Assembly: GCA_963715635.1 (NCBI GenBank)
Contig: OY970261.1
Span: forward strand, 4,154,001 to 4,218,000
Length of the DNA: 64,000 nt
Origin: JAPKZH01 sp963715635
GTDB lineage: Bacteria > Acidobacteriota > Aminicenantia > Aminicenantales > UBA4085
Direction of reading: 5' to 3'
Both the position numbers and the translations under genes were made by a program. Positions 51,762 to 61,070 of the stretch are shown piece after piece. Below the pieces are notes generated by a model. That model was not told where the DNA came from and did not search any database. It worked only from the letters and a program-made list of their open reading frames with translations. Every line of letters begins with the position of its first letter. The first letter of the stretch is position 1.

Positions 51762-52795
51762 TAGACCTTGATGTTTAATTTTTTATGGTCCAGGTAGTAG
51801 GCCACGAACATGCATATAAAATAAATCGCCAGACCGCTAAAGATAATATAAGGCATGGCCAGATCTGGCTTTTGCACCTTCTGGACGGCCAGAATCAAAA
51901 CGCTCGAAAACATATACATGAAAAGCGGGTTGCGTCCAAAGGAGCGCAATAGGGCGGTATCGAATTTCGTATACATATCGATGAGATAGAAGAACAACAG
52001 AGCCAAAACGCCGAGGCTGTAGGAGTATAGGACATAGGGCAGAGAGATGAGCGGTTTGTTGGCCGGATAGCGGAGATTCAGAATTAGCCCAACAAAAGAC
52101 GAAGCGAAAATGAATCCGATGGCCGAAAGAATCATGCTCTTGAGATTTTTGGACTTTAAAATCGGCCACCAGATCGAAGAGATTAATATCAACCCCGCCC
52201 ATGAAATGGCGCCTAAATAGCCGCCCATATCATATCCTAAAACCGCTTCTGCCAAGTATTTTAAGATCACAAACTGGTAGATGAGGAGGAGAATTATTCC
52301 GGCCATGAAACGAGCGATCGGCTTCAAGCCCATAAAAGGCAAGGCATAAAGTCCGGCCAGGCCGATCGCCATGAGCACATTCCATCCGAATTCCAGCTTG
52401 AGCTCTAGCACGAAGACGCCGATTAAACCGAATAGCCAGAGCAAAAAATAGCGCAGGAGGAAATGGCCGATCGCAAGGGCTATTCCACGGAGCGCTAACC
52501 GTTTTTCAAAAGAGATTCCGTAGGATACGCCGATAATAAAAAAGAAAATTGGAGCCCCAAAATCTATAACGGTCAGGTCGGCCAATGGAGAGGCGTGTTT
52601 TAGGGCCGAAGGGATGGCTTCGAAATAGAGAAAGTAATTGCCGAGAATCATAAGGGAAACACAAAATCCGCGGAAAAGATCGATCGAGCGGACTCTGCCC
52701 GTTTCGCTCTTCTGGACCCATCCTAATTTTCCCCAAATCGTTTTAGGCATATCTTTTTTAAATTCCGCGCTAAATTCCAGGGCGACTAACCGCAA
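51761..52795 (-). CDS. Membrane acyltransferase, HGSNAT/DUF1624-DUF5009 type
   Basis: The 344-residue protein has about ten hydrophobic segments and the opening RVRSIDLFRGFCVSLMILGN, followed by DFGAPIFFFIIGVSYGISF. These are hallmarks of heparan-alpha-glucosaminide acetyltransferase-like membrane proteins, which move acyl groups across the membrane to sugars. The substrate is unknown. The start may be ATG 52795 or ATG 52750 (MPKTIWGKLGW); neither has a strong ribosome site. Confidence 0.75.
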   Translation of the reverse strand: MRLVALEFSAEFKKDMPKTIWGKLGWVQKSETGRVRSIDLFRGFCVSLMILGNYFLYFEAIPSALKHASPLADLTVIDFGAPIFFFIIGVSYGISFEKRLALRGIALAIGHFLLRYFLLWLFGLIGVFVLELKLEFGWNVLMAIGLAGLYALPFMGLKPIARFMAGIILLLIYQFVILKYLAEAVLGYDMGGYLGAISWAGLILISSIWWPILKSKNLKSMILSAIGFIFASSFVGLILNLRYPANKPLISLPYVLYSYSLGVLALLFFYLIDMYTKFDTALLRSFGRNPLFMYMFSSVLILAVQKVQKPDLAMPYIIFSGLAIYFICMFVAYYLDHKKLNIKV

Positions 52796-52824
52796 TCCGC
52801 AAAATTATGGTGAGTATTCGTGGA

Positions 52825-54528
52825 TCAATGATTAGCCTTGTAAGCTAATTTGCCGCCAAGAAAGGTTTGAAGGACGCGCAGGGAAAGGAGTTTTGCCGGA
52901 GGGGAAGTTCGTATGTCATCAGAAAGAACGATGAAATCTGCCAGCATGCCGGGCCGGATTTTTCCCTTGATGTTTTCCTCGAAGCCTGAATAAGCCGCCT
53001 CGATGGTATAGGCTCTCAACACCTCCTGGCGTGTGAGACATTGATCTGGATACCATCCCCCTGCCGGTTTCCCATCCGGAGTCTGCCGGGTTTCGGCCGC
53101 ATACATTCCGTAAAAAGGGTTGAGCGTTTCTCCGGGAAAATCGGAATTGAGTGTGAGATGAATCCCTGTCTTAAGAAACGAACGCCAAGCATACGCGCCT
53201 TTGATTCGCCCGGGGCCGACGCGTGTCTCTGCCCAGGCCATATCGGATGTGCAGTGTGGGGGCTGCATGCTCACGACGATCCCCAATGGAGCGAACTTGG
53301 GGATATCTTCAAGGGCGACGACCTGGGCATGTTCCACCCGCAATCGATGGTCCTTCGCCGCAGGGACGGCTTCCAGAGCGCGTTGAAACGCTTTGAGGGT
53401 GATACGATTGGCCAGGTCGCCTATGGCATGCACGGCAACCTGGAAATTGGATTTTAATGCACGAACGGTCAATTGATACAGAGCGTCTTCCGGCGTGACG
53501 ACAACTCCTCTGATGTCGGGAGCATCGCTATAGGGCTCCAGAAATGCTGCGCCTCGCGAGCCAAGGGCGCCATCAACAAAGATCTTTAAGCAACGAATCG
53601 TTAGCATCTTATTCGGATCGATTTCAGGACCTTTACCGAGAAAAGGCTCAATGAGGTTAAGATCCGTTCCTTCGAGCATAACGTAAACGCGAATTTTGAG
53701 CCTATCTTTTTTTATCAAACGCCGGAAAGCCTCCAGCATTTCTGAAGTCGTATTGGCCTCGTGGACCGTGGTCAACCCATTTTTCAGACATTCTTCCTGG
53801 GCGAGCTCCAGCGCTTTTTCTATTTGATCCGGCGTAGGCGGCGGAATGCACTTTTCGACAAGGCCCTGAGCTTTATTGGTCAGGATCCCTGTCGGCTTGA
53901 GGGTCTTCGCTTCTTTCAATATCTCTCCATGGAGAGGATTTGGCGTTGAGGCCGTTATCCCTGCCACCTCCATGGCTTTGGCATTTGCCCAGCCGGCGAA
54001 GCCATGAAGGCCGCGGAGAAATACCGGATTTTTGGGCGCCGCCTCGCTCAGAACCCTATGTGTGGGATAACTTTTTGCCCATGCGCCCTCGTCCCATCCC
54101 CATCCTGTGATCCAGGCACCGGCTGGGGTCTGAAGTGCACGCTGCCGTACCTTCTCTGCGGCTTCTTCGGGAGTCGCGATTCCTTCAAGGTTTAGCTCGA
54201 GAAAGCTTTGTCCCAGGCTCAAGAGATGGCCGTGAGATTCGATGATCCCCGGCATAAGCGTCTTTCCGGCGAGGTTGACAACTTCGGCCCTTGGATAAGA
54301 TTTTTTGATGTTTTTTGAATTGCCGACGGCCAGAATATTCCCTCGACCAATGGCGAAGGCCTCCGCTTCGGGATGGCTTTCATCCATAGTGACGATATGG
54401 CCGTTGATGAAAATTTTTTCCGCCTGAGACGACGCGCTTTGGCCGCCACAGCCAGCCGTTAGGAATATCCAAATAACGCAGCCAATCGTTCTTAGAGAGC
54501 ATTTAGAATAAGCGAAATTCCCTTTCAT
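52825..54528 (-). CDS. YtcJ-like metal-dependent amidohydrolase, lipoprotein
   Basis: The 567-residue protein has a hydrophobic leader ending in FLTAGC, a good lipobox. A YtcJ/amidohydrolase-3 fold follows: FINGHIVTMDESHPEAEAFA, LMPGIIESHGHLLSLG (HxH), FVDGALGSRGAAFLEPYSD, VAVHAIGDLANR and LNSDFPGETLNPFYGMYAAE. Substrate is unknown; the anchor places it at the cell envelope. The 36-nt sequence before its start is shared with the PLP decarboxylase gene at 63151. Confidence 0.85.
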   Translation of the reverse strand: MKGNFAYSKCSLRTIGCVIWIFLTAGCGGQSASSQAEKIFINGHIVTMDESHPEAEAFAIGRGNILAVGNSKNIKKSYPRAEVVNLAGKTLMPGIIESHGHLLSLGQSFLELNLEGIATPEEAAEKVRQRALQTPAGAWITGWGWDEGAWAKSYPTHRVLSEAAPKNPVFLRGLHGFAGWANAKAMEVAGITASTPNPLHGEILKEAKTLKPTGILTNKAQGLVEKCIPPPTPDQIEKALELAQEECLKNGLTTVHEANTTSEMLEAFRRLIKKDRLKIRVYVMLEGTDLNLIEPFLGKGPEIDPNKMLTIRCLKIFVDGALGSRGAAFLEPYSDAPDIRGVVVTPEDALYQLTVRALKSNFQVAVHAIGDLANRITLKAFQRALEAVPAAKDHRLRVEHAQVVALEDIPKFAPLGIVVSMQPPHCTSDMAWAETRVGPGRIKGAYAWRSFLKTGIHLTLNSDFPGETLNPFYGMYAAETRQTPDGKPAGGWYPDQCLTRQEVLRAYTIEAAYSGFEENIKGKIRPGMLADFIVLSDDIRTSPPAKLLSLRVLQTFLGGKLAYKANH

Positions 54529-54531
54529 AAT

Positions 54532-54567
54532 GAAAAATATACTTCAAATTGCAAAAGAAAGAAATGC
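54532..54567 (-). promoter_or_regulatory. Conserved upstream box of the YtcJ-like gene
   Basis: The stretch AAAAATATACTTCAAATTG plus an A-rich tail is repeated almost exactly at 63154-63190 before another minus-strand start. On the minus strand TATATT lies 7-8 nt before the ATG. It could be a promoter or regulator site for both genes. Confidence 0.45.
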
Positions 54568-54621
54568 CGAAGCCATGGATCGCCTGAAGACTTAGTTTGC
54601 GTTTGACCCGCTTGACCCGGT

Positions 54622-54650
54622 TTGACACCTGCCAAATTAATTGTTATTCT
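54622..54650 (+). promoter_or_regulatory. Kinase promoter
   Basis: TTGACA (54622-54627), a 17-nt spacer and TATTCT (54645-54650), 26 nt before GTG 54677. Confidence 0.65.
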
Positions 54651-54676
54651 TTTGCCAAGAAACCAACGGGTTTGTC

Positions 54677-57211
54677 GTGACTATCAAATGCCCCAAATGT
54701 CGGACGGATAACCCCGAAAATTCGCGCTTTTGCGCGGACTGCGGAACACGATTGGATCTCCGGGAGGATATCCAGGGATCTCCCACGAAGACCCTTGAAA
54801 CGTCCAGAGAGGAATTGACGACAGGCTCCACCTTTGCTGGCCGCTATCAGATCATCGAAGAACTCGGCAAAGGCGGCATGGGAAAAGTCTACCGAGTCCT
54901 GGATAAGAAACTCAACGAGGAAGTTGCCCTCAAACTCATAAAGCCGGACATCGCTTCGGACAAGAGAACTCTGGAGCGGTTCAGCAACGAACTCAAGATT
55001 GCCCGCAAGATTGTCCACAAGAATGTCGGCCGGATGTATCACCTGAGTGAGGAAAAGGGGACTTATTACATCACCATGGAGTATGTCCCCGGCGAGGATC
55101 TGAAAAGCTCGATCAGAAGATTCGGTCCGCTGCCTATTGGAAAAACCATATTTCTGGCCAAGCAAATCTGCGAGGGACTGACCGAAGCCCATCGATTAGG
55201 CGTCGTGCACCGCGACCTCAAGCCCGGAAACATCATGATCGATAAGGAAGGCAATGCGCGGATCATGGATTTTGGGATCGCCCGTTCGCTTCATACGAAA
55301 GGAATCACGGGAGAAGGAGTTATTATTGGAACACCTGAGTATATGAGTCCCGAACAGGTCGAGGCGAAAGACGTTGGCCAGAGGTCGGATATATATTCGC
55401 TGGGCATAATCCTTTATGAGATGGTGACCGGCCGAGTGCCTTTTAAGGGCGACACGCCTTTTGCCGTCGGCATAAAACAAAAAAGTGAAATTCCCAAAGA
55501 TCCTAGAGAGATCAATTCTCAAATCCCGGAAGGACTTGGCCGGGTCATTCTGAAATGCCTGGAGAAAACCAAAGAGAAGCGGTACCAGAGCGCGGAAGAA
55601 TTGCATTCTGAGCTGGAGACAATTGAGAAAGAAATCCCAACGGCGGAACAGCCGAGCCCAAAAAGGAAGCCTACTAAAACAAGAGGTGTCGCGGTTGAAG
55701 AGGGCAAAATCAAGTGGGAAAAAATTGCTCTTTATGGAGGCGCCGTTTTACTCCTGGCCTTGATTATTTATGCCGGCCTCAGGCTTTTCACCGGCCATAG
55801 GGAAGTCATCGATTCGATTGCCGTGCTTCCTTTTGAAAACGTAAACGCAGACCCAAACACAGAATACCTATGCGACGGGATCACCGAAACAATCATCAAT
55901 AAGCTCTCACAGTTGTCCGATCTTAAAAAGGTCATTGCGCGAAACTCAGTTTTCACCTACAAGGGGAAAACCGTAGATCCAAAAAAAGTGGGGCAGGAGC
56001 TGGATGTGAAAGCCGTCTTGCTGACCCGGTTCGTGCGCATCGGAGACCAGTTGACGATAAGCCCAACTTTGGTTCGGACGCGGGATAGCAACCAGCTCTG
56101 GGGGTACAGGTATAACCGAAAATTCGACGATATCTTTGCTATCGAAGAGGAAATGTCAACTTCTATTGTTCAAGCGCTAAAGCTGAAGATCAGCGGAGAA
56201 GAGAAGCAAAAGCTTTCGCAGAGGCCTATTGATAACGTGGCCGCCTATGAGTGCTACTTGAGAGCCTTGAATGAGGTATCGCGCTTCACGGAAGAGGCGC
56301 TGGATCGTGCCGTCCAATATCTTCAGAACGGTATCAACATCATCGGAGATAATGCGCTTCTTTATACAGGTCAGGCGGAAGCTTATTACCGATATGTTGA
56401 TCTGGGCTTCAAGCAGGAGGACTATATATCGAAAGCGGAAGATTGTGTGAAGAAAGCTTTTGATTTGGATCCCGATTTCCCGAAAGCCCATGTTATTCTA
56501 GGGACGATGTACAGAGATTTTCGCGGCAACCCTAAAGAGGCGATTCGCCATTACAAGAAGGCGTTGGCTGTAAATCCGAATGAATCAAGCGCGATGTTCA
56601 GATTGGCGAACTCCTATGCTTTGCTCGTGGGAAAGACTTCGTTGGCCCATGAATGGCTGGAACGGTTGAAGCGAATTGATCCGATCAATGCAGGAATCAG
56701 TAGCACCGAAGCAACGATCCTTTCTTTTGGAGGCCAATCCCGACTTGCTTTGGAGCAATATCGCAGGTTGTATCAGTCAAAACCCGAAAGCCCGCTCTTT
56801 CAGTATTATTATTCATGGGCTCTCATGTATGACAATCAGCTTCAAGAAGCTTTTTCGATTGTCGATCGTATGGTGAAGGCGAATCCGAATAATGTGGACG
56901 CCAAACGCAATCTGTTGGTCGAATATGCGCTGCTCAAAGAAGAGAAGAAGGCATATCAGCTGATGACACGTGACTTCGATAAAACGTGCAAAAGGTATCA
57001 TGTCTACTCATATCAGGTTGCGGTCGCGTTCGCGTTGCTCGATAAAAAAAGTGAGGCTTTAGACTGGCTGGAAAACGCGGTGGATCGCGGTTTCATCAAT
57101 TACCCCTTTATGGATGAATACGATCCCTTCCTCAAAAACATCCGCGGCGAAGAGCGCTTCAAGAAGCTCATGGGGCGGGTCAAGTACGAGTGGGAGCATT
57201 TTGAGGAATGA
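54677..57211 (+). CDS. Zinc-ribbon transmembrane Ser/Thr kinase with TolB-like and TPR domains
   Basis: This protein of about 844 residues starts at GTG (VTIKCPKCRTDNPENSRFCA, zinc ribbon Cys 5, 8, 19, 22). The kinase shows ELGKGGMGKV, VALKLIKPD, HRDLKPGN, DFGIARS and GTPEYMSPEQ. A transmembrane helix is near 350-371. A TolB/FlgO-like domain (SIAVLPFENVNADPNTEYLC) and TPR repeats follow. The C-terminal signature IRGEERFKKLMGRVKYEWEH is shared with the kinase at 57927 and with a fragment at 61071-61169. GTG is chosen by alignment with paralogues; an upstream TTG-type frame overlaps the promoter. Confidence 0.92.
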   Translation: MTIKCPKCRTDNPENSRFCADCGTRLDLREDIQGSPTKTLETSREELTTGSTFAGRYQIIEELGKGGMGKVYRVLDKKLNEEVALKLIKPDIASDKRTLERFSNELKIARKIVHKNVGRMYHLSEEKGTYYITMEYVPGEDLKSSIRRFGPLPIGKTIFLAKQICEGLTEAHRLGVVHRDLKPGNIMIDKEGNARIMDFGIARSLHTKGITGEGVIIGTPEYMSPEQVEAKDVGQRSDIYSLGIILYEMVTGRVPFKGDTPFAVGIKQKSEIPKDPREINSQIPEGLGRVILKCLEKTKEKRYQSAEELHSELETIEKEIPTAEQPSPKRKPTKTRGVAVEEGKIKWEKIALYGGAVLLLALIIYAGLRLFTGHREVIDSIAVLPFENVNADPNTEYLCDGITETIINKLSQLSDLKKVIARNSVFTYKGKTVDPKKVGQELDVKAVLLTRFVRIGDQLTISPTLVRTRDSNQLWGYRYNRKFDDIFAIEEEMSTSIVQALKLKISGEEKQKLSQRPIDNVAAYECYLRALNEVSRFTEEALDRAVQYLQNGINIIGDNALLYTGQAEAYYRYVDLGFKQEDYISKAEDCVKKAFDLDPDFPKAHVILGTMYRDFRGNPKEAIRHYKKALAVNPNESSAMFRLANSYALLVGKTSLAHEWLERLKRIDPINAGISSTEATILSFGGQSRLALEQYRRLYQSKPESPLFQYYYSWALMYDNQLQEAFSIVDRMVKANPNNVDAKRNLLVEYALLKEEKKAYQLMTRDFDKTCKRYHVYSYQVAVAFALLDKKSEALDWLENAVDRGFINYPFMDEYDPFLKNIRGEERFKKLMGRVKYEWEHFEE

Positions 57212-57261
57212 AATCGGCGGACGATCACTTGTAGCGGTCCAGTCAATCGCACTTCTTTAAC

Positions 57262-57528
57262 TCACCCCGGTTGGCGATAGATTTCTTTCCTGTGGCCTAT
57301 CTTGACGATATGAATTGTCTGCTCTTTGTCGTGGATAGAATAGACGATTCTATAATTTCCCTGGCGAAGACGATAACGTTCTTGCGCCGAAAGCTTTTCG
57401 CATCCCACGGGCCTCGGATTTTCTTCAAGGCTCCGAATGCGATCGACGATTTTCTGGAGGCTTTTTTTGGGAATAACTGCCAATTCTTTAGACGCAGAGG
57501 CCCTGATAAAAACTTTATATTTTCCCAT
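57262..57528 (-). CDS. RelE/ParE family toxin
   Basis: The 88-residue protein has the RelE fold pattern: YKVFIRASASKELAVIPKKS, then RIRSLEENPRPVGCEKL, YRLRQGNYRIVYSIHD and IHIVKIGHRKEIY. It is probably an mRNA interferase. It overlaps the antitoxin gene by 14 nt, the usual antitoxin-first order. Confidence 0.9.
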   Translation of the reverse strand: MGKYKVFIRASASKELAVIPKKSLQKIVDRIRSLEENPRPVGCEKLSAQERYRLRQGNYRIVYSIHDKEQTIHIVKIGHRKEIYRQPG

Positions 57529-57748
57529 TCTTCTTGAGCATTTTCAGGACATCTTCAAAAGCGAGCAGGGGCTCATTTTTTCGCTTTTCAAATGCCTCCA
57601 GGTCGATGGAATCCTCAAGAAGAGAATTCCTGACAGCTTCATTGACCAATTCGGAGATGGAATTTTCGGTTTCGGCAGCCTTGATGCGCAGGGCGCGATG
57701 CAATTCGGAATTCAAGTAAATGGTAGCCCTTTTTTGTGGATTTTTCAT
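57515..57748 (-). CDS. Ribbon-helix-helix antitoxin
   Basis: This protein of about 77 residues reads MKNPQKRATIYLNSELHRAL followed by RIKAAETENSISELVNEAVR, a CopG/RHH DNA-binding fold, with a C-terminal toxin-binding tail. ATG 57748 is chosen because GGAGG lies 8 nt upstream. AACGTT repeats in the promoter are its likely operator. Confidence 0.88.
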   Translation of the reverse strand: MKNPQKRATIYLNSELHRALRIKAAETENSISELVNEAVRNSLLEDSIDLEAFEKRKNEPLLAFEDVLKMLKKNGKI

Positions 57749-57767
57749 GGACATGCCTCCACGTGCC

Positions 57768-57796
57768 AATTTAACGTTAAAACGTTATAATGTCAA
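57768..57796 (-). promoter_or_regulatory. RHH-RelE promoter with AACGTT operator repeats
   Basis: Minus-strand TTGACA (complement of 57791-57796), 17 nt, TAAATT (complement of 57768-57773). The palindrome TTAACGTTAA (57771-57780) and a further AACGTT (57781-57786) fill the spacer. Confidence 0.65.
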
Positions 57797-57868
57797 GACG
57801 TTTACTTGGAGGATTGAATGAACTCGAATCCTATAGCGCAACTCCTTCGGTTCATTTGTTGACGACGT

Positions 57869-57897
57869 TTGACACTTTTCATGTTAATTGATATTCT
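57869..57897 (+). promoter_or_regulatory. Kinase promoter
   Basis: TTGACA (57869-57874), a 17-nt spacer and TATTCT (57892-57897), 29 nt before ATG 57927. The spacer also shares TTAATTG with the 54622 promoter. Confidence 0.65.
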
Positions 57898-57926
57898 CTA
57901 TCCAACCGGCTGAGCAGGGAACAAAG

Positions 57927-60149
57927 ATGATCGGCAAGTTCATCGCTCATTACAAAATCCTCGAAAAAGTCGGGGAAGGCGGGATGGGAGTCGTCTATAA
58001 GGCCGAAGATACGAAGCTTAAGCGGACGGTCGCTCTCAAGTTTTTACCGACTGAGCTGATCCGCGATCCGCAGGCGAAAAAACGGTTCCTCCAGGAAGCC
58101 CAAGCGGCCGCAGCCTTAGATCACCCGAATATCTGTACGATCCATGAAATCAATGAATTCGAAGACCGGATGTTCATTGTCATGGCTTATATCAAAGGAA
58201 GGAGCCTGAAGGAAAGGATAGCCCTTGGTCCGATGAAGCTTGAGGAAGTGGTGGATATCTCGACCCAGGTGGCTTCGGGCCTTCGGGCTGCCCATGAGAA
58301 AGGCATCATTCATCGGGACATCAAACCGGCGAACGTCATGCTGGCGGAAGACGGCCCGGTGAAGGTCATGGATTTTGGTATCGCCAAACTGGCGTGGGCA
58401 GCCGACTTGACCAAGACTGTAGGGACGATGGGGACTCTGGCCTACATGTCGCCGGAACAAGCGCGGGGCGAGGCGGTTGACCATCGGACGGATATTTGGT
58501 CATTGGGAGTCGTATTGTATGAGATGCTGGCCGGGCGGTTGCCCTTCAGTGGTGAGGAGATCCCAGGGGTGATCTATTCGATCCTGAACAGAGATCCGGA
58601 GCCGCTGATCGTTCTTCGTCCGGATGTCCAGCGTCATATTGAACAAGCTATCGCCAAAGCCTTAGCCAAGGATCCTGCCCGTCGCTATCAAAACATCCAG
58701 GAGTTCATTCAGGATTTGAAAAGCCGTGATGTCTTTATTTTTCCTAAAGCTGAAAAATCGATTATCGTTTTGCCGTTCGAAAACATCAGCCCGGACCCAG
58801 AGCAGGAGTACTTCTGCGATGGAATGACCGAGGAGCTCATCGCGGACCTATCCCATGTCCATGACCTTCTTGTCATCTCGAGAAGCTCGGCGATGACGTT
58901 CAAAGGCACGAAGAAAAAAATCAATGAAATCGCGCGCGAGGCGAATGTTCGATATGTTCTAGAGGGGAGTGTCAGGAAAGCGGGCAATAACCTTCGGATC
59001 ACAGCCCAACTGATTGATTCGTCCACGGATGCCCACCTCTGGGCTGAGAAATATACGGGCACACTGGACGATGTGTTCGATATTCAGGAGAAAGTCTCGC
59101 GAGCTATAGTTGCCGGGCTCAAGATGAGATTGGCACCCAACGAAGAACGCAAGATTGCCGAGCACCCGGTGGCAAACGCGTCGGCCTACGACTACTACCT
59201 TCGAGCGAAGCAGGAAATCGCAAAGTGGACGGAGCCTGCGTTAGACCGGGCCCTGCGCCATCTCGAGAGTGCACTCGAGATGGTGGGCGACAACGCGGTC
59301 CTCTTTGCCGGCCTGGCCCTCGTTCACCTCACCTATGCCATGGGGGCTTTTCGGCCGATTGAGGAGACGCTGTTGAAGGCCGAAGAGTACGCCAAGAAGG
59401 CGCTCCAGATGGATTCGGAGCTGGCCCCTGGACACTACGTCCTCGGGGCCATCGCCTATATGCGTGGCGATATGAGGCAGGCATTCATTCGTACGAAGCA
59501 CGCGGTGTCGATCAGCCCAGACGATCCAGACGCCGTACTCTGGTTTGTGCACGCGGGAATTTCTGTGGGCAAGTGTTCCGTATGCAGACCGTTCGTTGAA
59601 CGGGTGCTCCAGTCTGACCCACTGAACTGCCTGACGCATGTGGCTTCGGCCGTTCTGCAGTTTTACGAAGGGCGGTTCGAGGCTGCCCTCGACGCGGGTC
59701 GAGTTGCTTTCGAGCTGGATCCTGAAGGGATCTTCTCCCGCGGCTGGTACGTCATGCCGCTCATGTGGAATCGGCGTTTCGAGGAGGCATGGGAAGTTCT
59801 TGATCGGTGGCGCGATGCCATGCCGGGGCACGCCTGGCTGCTGGGTGTGACATCCGTACTCTATGCAATCGAGGGAAAGAAAGCTGAGAGCCAGGCCTTG
59901 TTGACGGAACAGCTCCTGGCTGACTTGAGCAATGACACGGTAGCAGTCTGGGATTTCGCGGACATCTACGCGCTGAACGGCGAGACAGAGGAAGCATTAA
60001 AGTGGTTGGAGCATGGCCTGGATATCGGCTGTATCAACTACCCCTTTCTGTCGAAACTCGACCCATATCTCGAGAACATCCGCGGCGAGGAGCGCTTCAA
60101 GAAGCTCATGGAGCGGGTGAAATACGAATGGGAGCATTTTGAGGAATAA
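57927..60149 (+). CDS. Soluble Ser/Thr kinase with TolB-like and TPR domains
   Basis: This protein of about 740 residues has no zinc ribbon. The kinase starts at once: KVGEGGMGVVYKAED, Lys 38, IHRDIKPANV, VMDFGIAKLAW and GTLAYMSPEQARGE. A TolB/FlgO-like domain follows directly (SIIVLPFENISPDPEQEYFC), with no membrane helix, and then TPR repeats. It ends IRGEERFKKLMERVKYEWEH like its neighbour. It lies in tandem with the kinase at 54677, separated by the RHH-RelE module. ATG 57927 fits paralogue alignment (MIGKFIAHYKI). Confidence 0.9.
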   Translation: MIGKFIAHYKILEKVGEGGMGVVYKAEDTKLKRTVALKFLPTELIRDPQAKKRFLQEAQAAAALDHPNICTIHEINEFEDRMFIVMAYIKGRSLKERIALGPMKLEEVVDISTQVASGLRAAHEKGIIHRDIKPANVMLAEDGPVKVMDFGIAKLAWAADLTKTVGTMGTLAYMSPEQARGEAVDHRTDIWSLGVVLYEMLAGRLPFSGEEIPGVIYSILNRDPEPLIVLRPDVQRHIEQAIAKALAKDPARRYQNIQEFIQDLKSRDVFIFPKAEKSIIVLPFENISPDPEQEYFCDGMTEELIADLSHVHDLLVISRSSAMTFKGTKKKINEIAREANVRYVLEGSVRKAGNNLRITAQLIDSSTDAHLWAEKYTGTLDDVFDIQEKVSRAIVAGLKMRLAPNEERKIAEHPVANASAYDYYLRAKQEIAKWTEPALDRALRHLESALEMVGDNAVLFAGLALVHLTYAMGAFRPIEETLLKAEEYAKKALQMDSELAPGHYVLGAIAYMRGDMRQAFIRTKHAVSISPDDPDAVLWFVHAGISVGKCSVCRPFVERVLQSDPLNCLTHVASAVLQFYEGRFEAALDAGRVAFELDPEGIFSRGWYVMPLMWNRRFEEAWEVLDRWRDAMPGHAWLLGVTSVLYAIEGKKAESQALLTEQLLADLSNDTVAVWDFADIYALNGETEEALKWLEHGLDIGCINYPFLSKLDPYLENIRGEERFKKLMERVKYEWEHFEE

Positions 60150-60219
60150 GGAAGGGCAAAGAAAATTGACCCCACTTAATCCCTATGCTATAAGCTAGAA
60201 AAAGGGAGAAGTCATAAAA

Positions 60220-60429
60220 TTGGACAGCAGGCAGATTGAATTTGTTGATGAAGCCATGGTTGAAATCTATAAAAAGAAGACTCCCTCGCAACGTTTGCAG
60301 ATTGCTTTCGGCTTGTGGCGGTCAGCGAAAATCTTGCTAGTTAATAGTCTCCGCTCGTTGCACCCCGAGTGGGATGAAAAACGCCTTCAACAGGAGGTCG
60401 CAAGGAGAATCTCGCATGGAGCAATCTGA
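60220..60429 (+). CDS. Small helical protein, Rv0078B-like putative antitoxin
   Basis: The 69-residue protein starts at TTG after GGGAG. It has the pattern VDEAMVEIYKKKTPSQRLQI, AFGLWRSAKILLVNSLRSLH and PEWDEKRLQQEVARRISHG. Such small helical proteins, some annotated as Rv0078B-related antitoxins, often precede nucleotidyltransferase-fold genes. It overlaps the next gene by 14 nt. The assignment rests on my memory of the family pattern. Confidence 0.6.
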   Translation: MDSRQIEFVDEAMVEIYKKKTPSQRLQIAFGLWRSAKILLVNSLRSLHPEWDEKRLQQEVARRISHGAI

Positions 60430-60979
60430 GCTCCTGGGATATCTCGTTCGATGTCTTGAAAAATTGGACATACCCTATTTTGTTACCGGTGCTATCGCGT
60501 GTATTGCTTATGGAGAGCCCAGGTTTACGAATGACATCGATATCGTGGCTGAGATTGATGATGGGCATATTGCCAAACTCAAGGAATGCTTCCCTGAAGA
60601 AGAATTTTACTTAGATTCGGATGCGATCCGAGAGGCGATCAGACGCAGACATCAGTTTAATATTATTCATCCCGCCTCAGGATTAAAGATAGATATCATG
60701 ATCTCTAAAAAAGACGCATTTGATAGAAGCCGCTTCAGCAGAATAAAAAGAATCCGTCCCTTAGAAGATACAGAGGCGAATTTTGCTTCTCCAGAAGATG
60801 TGATCATCAAAAAAATGGAATACTATAAAGAGGGCTCATCCGAGAAACACATCCGGGATATCATGGGGATGCTGAAAATCTCCGGCGAAATGATTGACCC
60901 AAAATATATTTCATTATGGGCAAAGAGGCTTCATCTAGAAGAAATCTGGCAGGCTATTGAAGAGAGGCTGTCAAGATAG
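60416..60979 (+). CDS. Nucleotidyltransferase-fold protein, putative toxin partner
   Basis: This protein of about 187 residues begins MEQSELLGYLVRCLEKLDIP, then YFVTGAIACIAYGEPRFTND and IDIVAEI, giving the nucleotidyltransferase G-S/A and DxD (NDIDIV) motifs. A conserved SPEDVIIKKMEYYKEG helix follows, as in DUF6036-like proteins. ATG 60416 follows AAGGAG. With the preceding small gene it forms a two-gene module inserted between kinase remnants. Confidence 0.78.
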   Translation: MEQSELLGYLVRCLEKLDIPYFVTGAIACIAYGEPRFTNDIDIVAEIDDGHIAKLKECFPEEEFYLDSDAIREAIRRRHQFNIIHPASGLKIDIMISKKDAFDRSRFSRIKRIRPLEDTEANFASPEDVIIKKMEYYKEGSSEKHIRDIMGMLKISGEMIDPKYISLWAKRLHLEEIWQAIEERLSR

Positions 60980-61070
60980 CGTCAAAGGTTGGGGAGACAA
61001 TGAGCTCTTCGACAGCGGAAAGGAATCGCCCCATCGGGGGGAAAAGTTTTTTTGCAGATATGCCTTCCGT

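Noticed and set aside
57813..57860. Mini-ORF of about 14 codons with a good TTGGAGG site before the 57927 kinase
   Set aside because: It has no conserved feature and ends before the kinase promoter, so no regulatory link can be supported.
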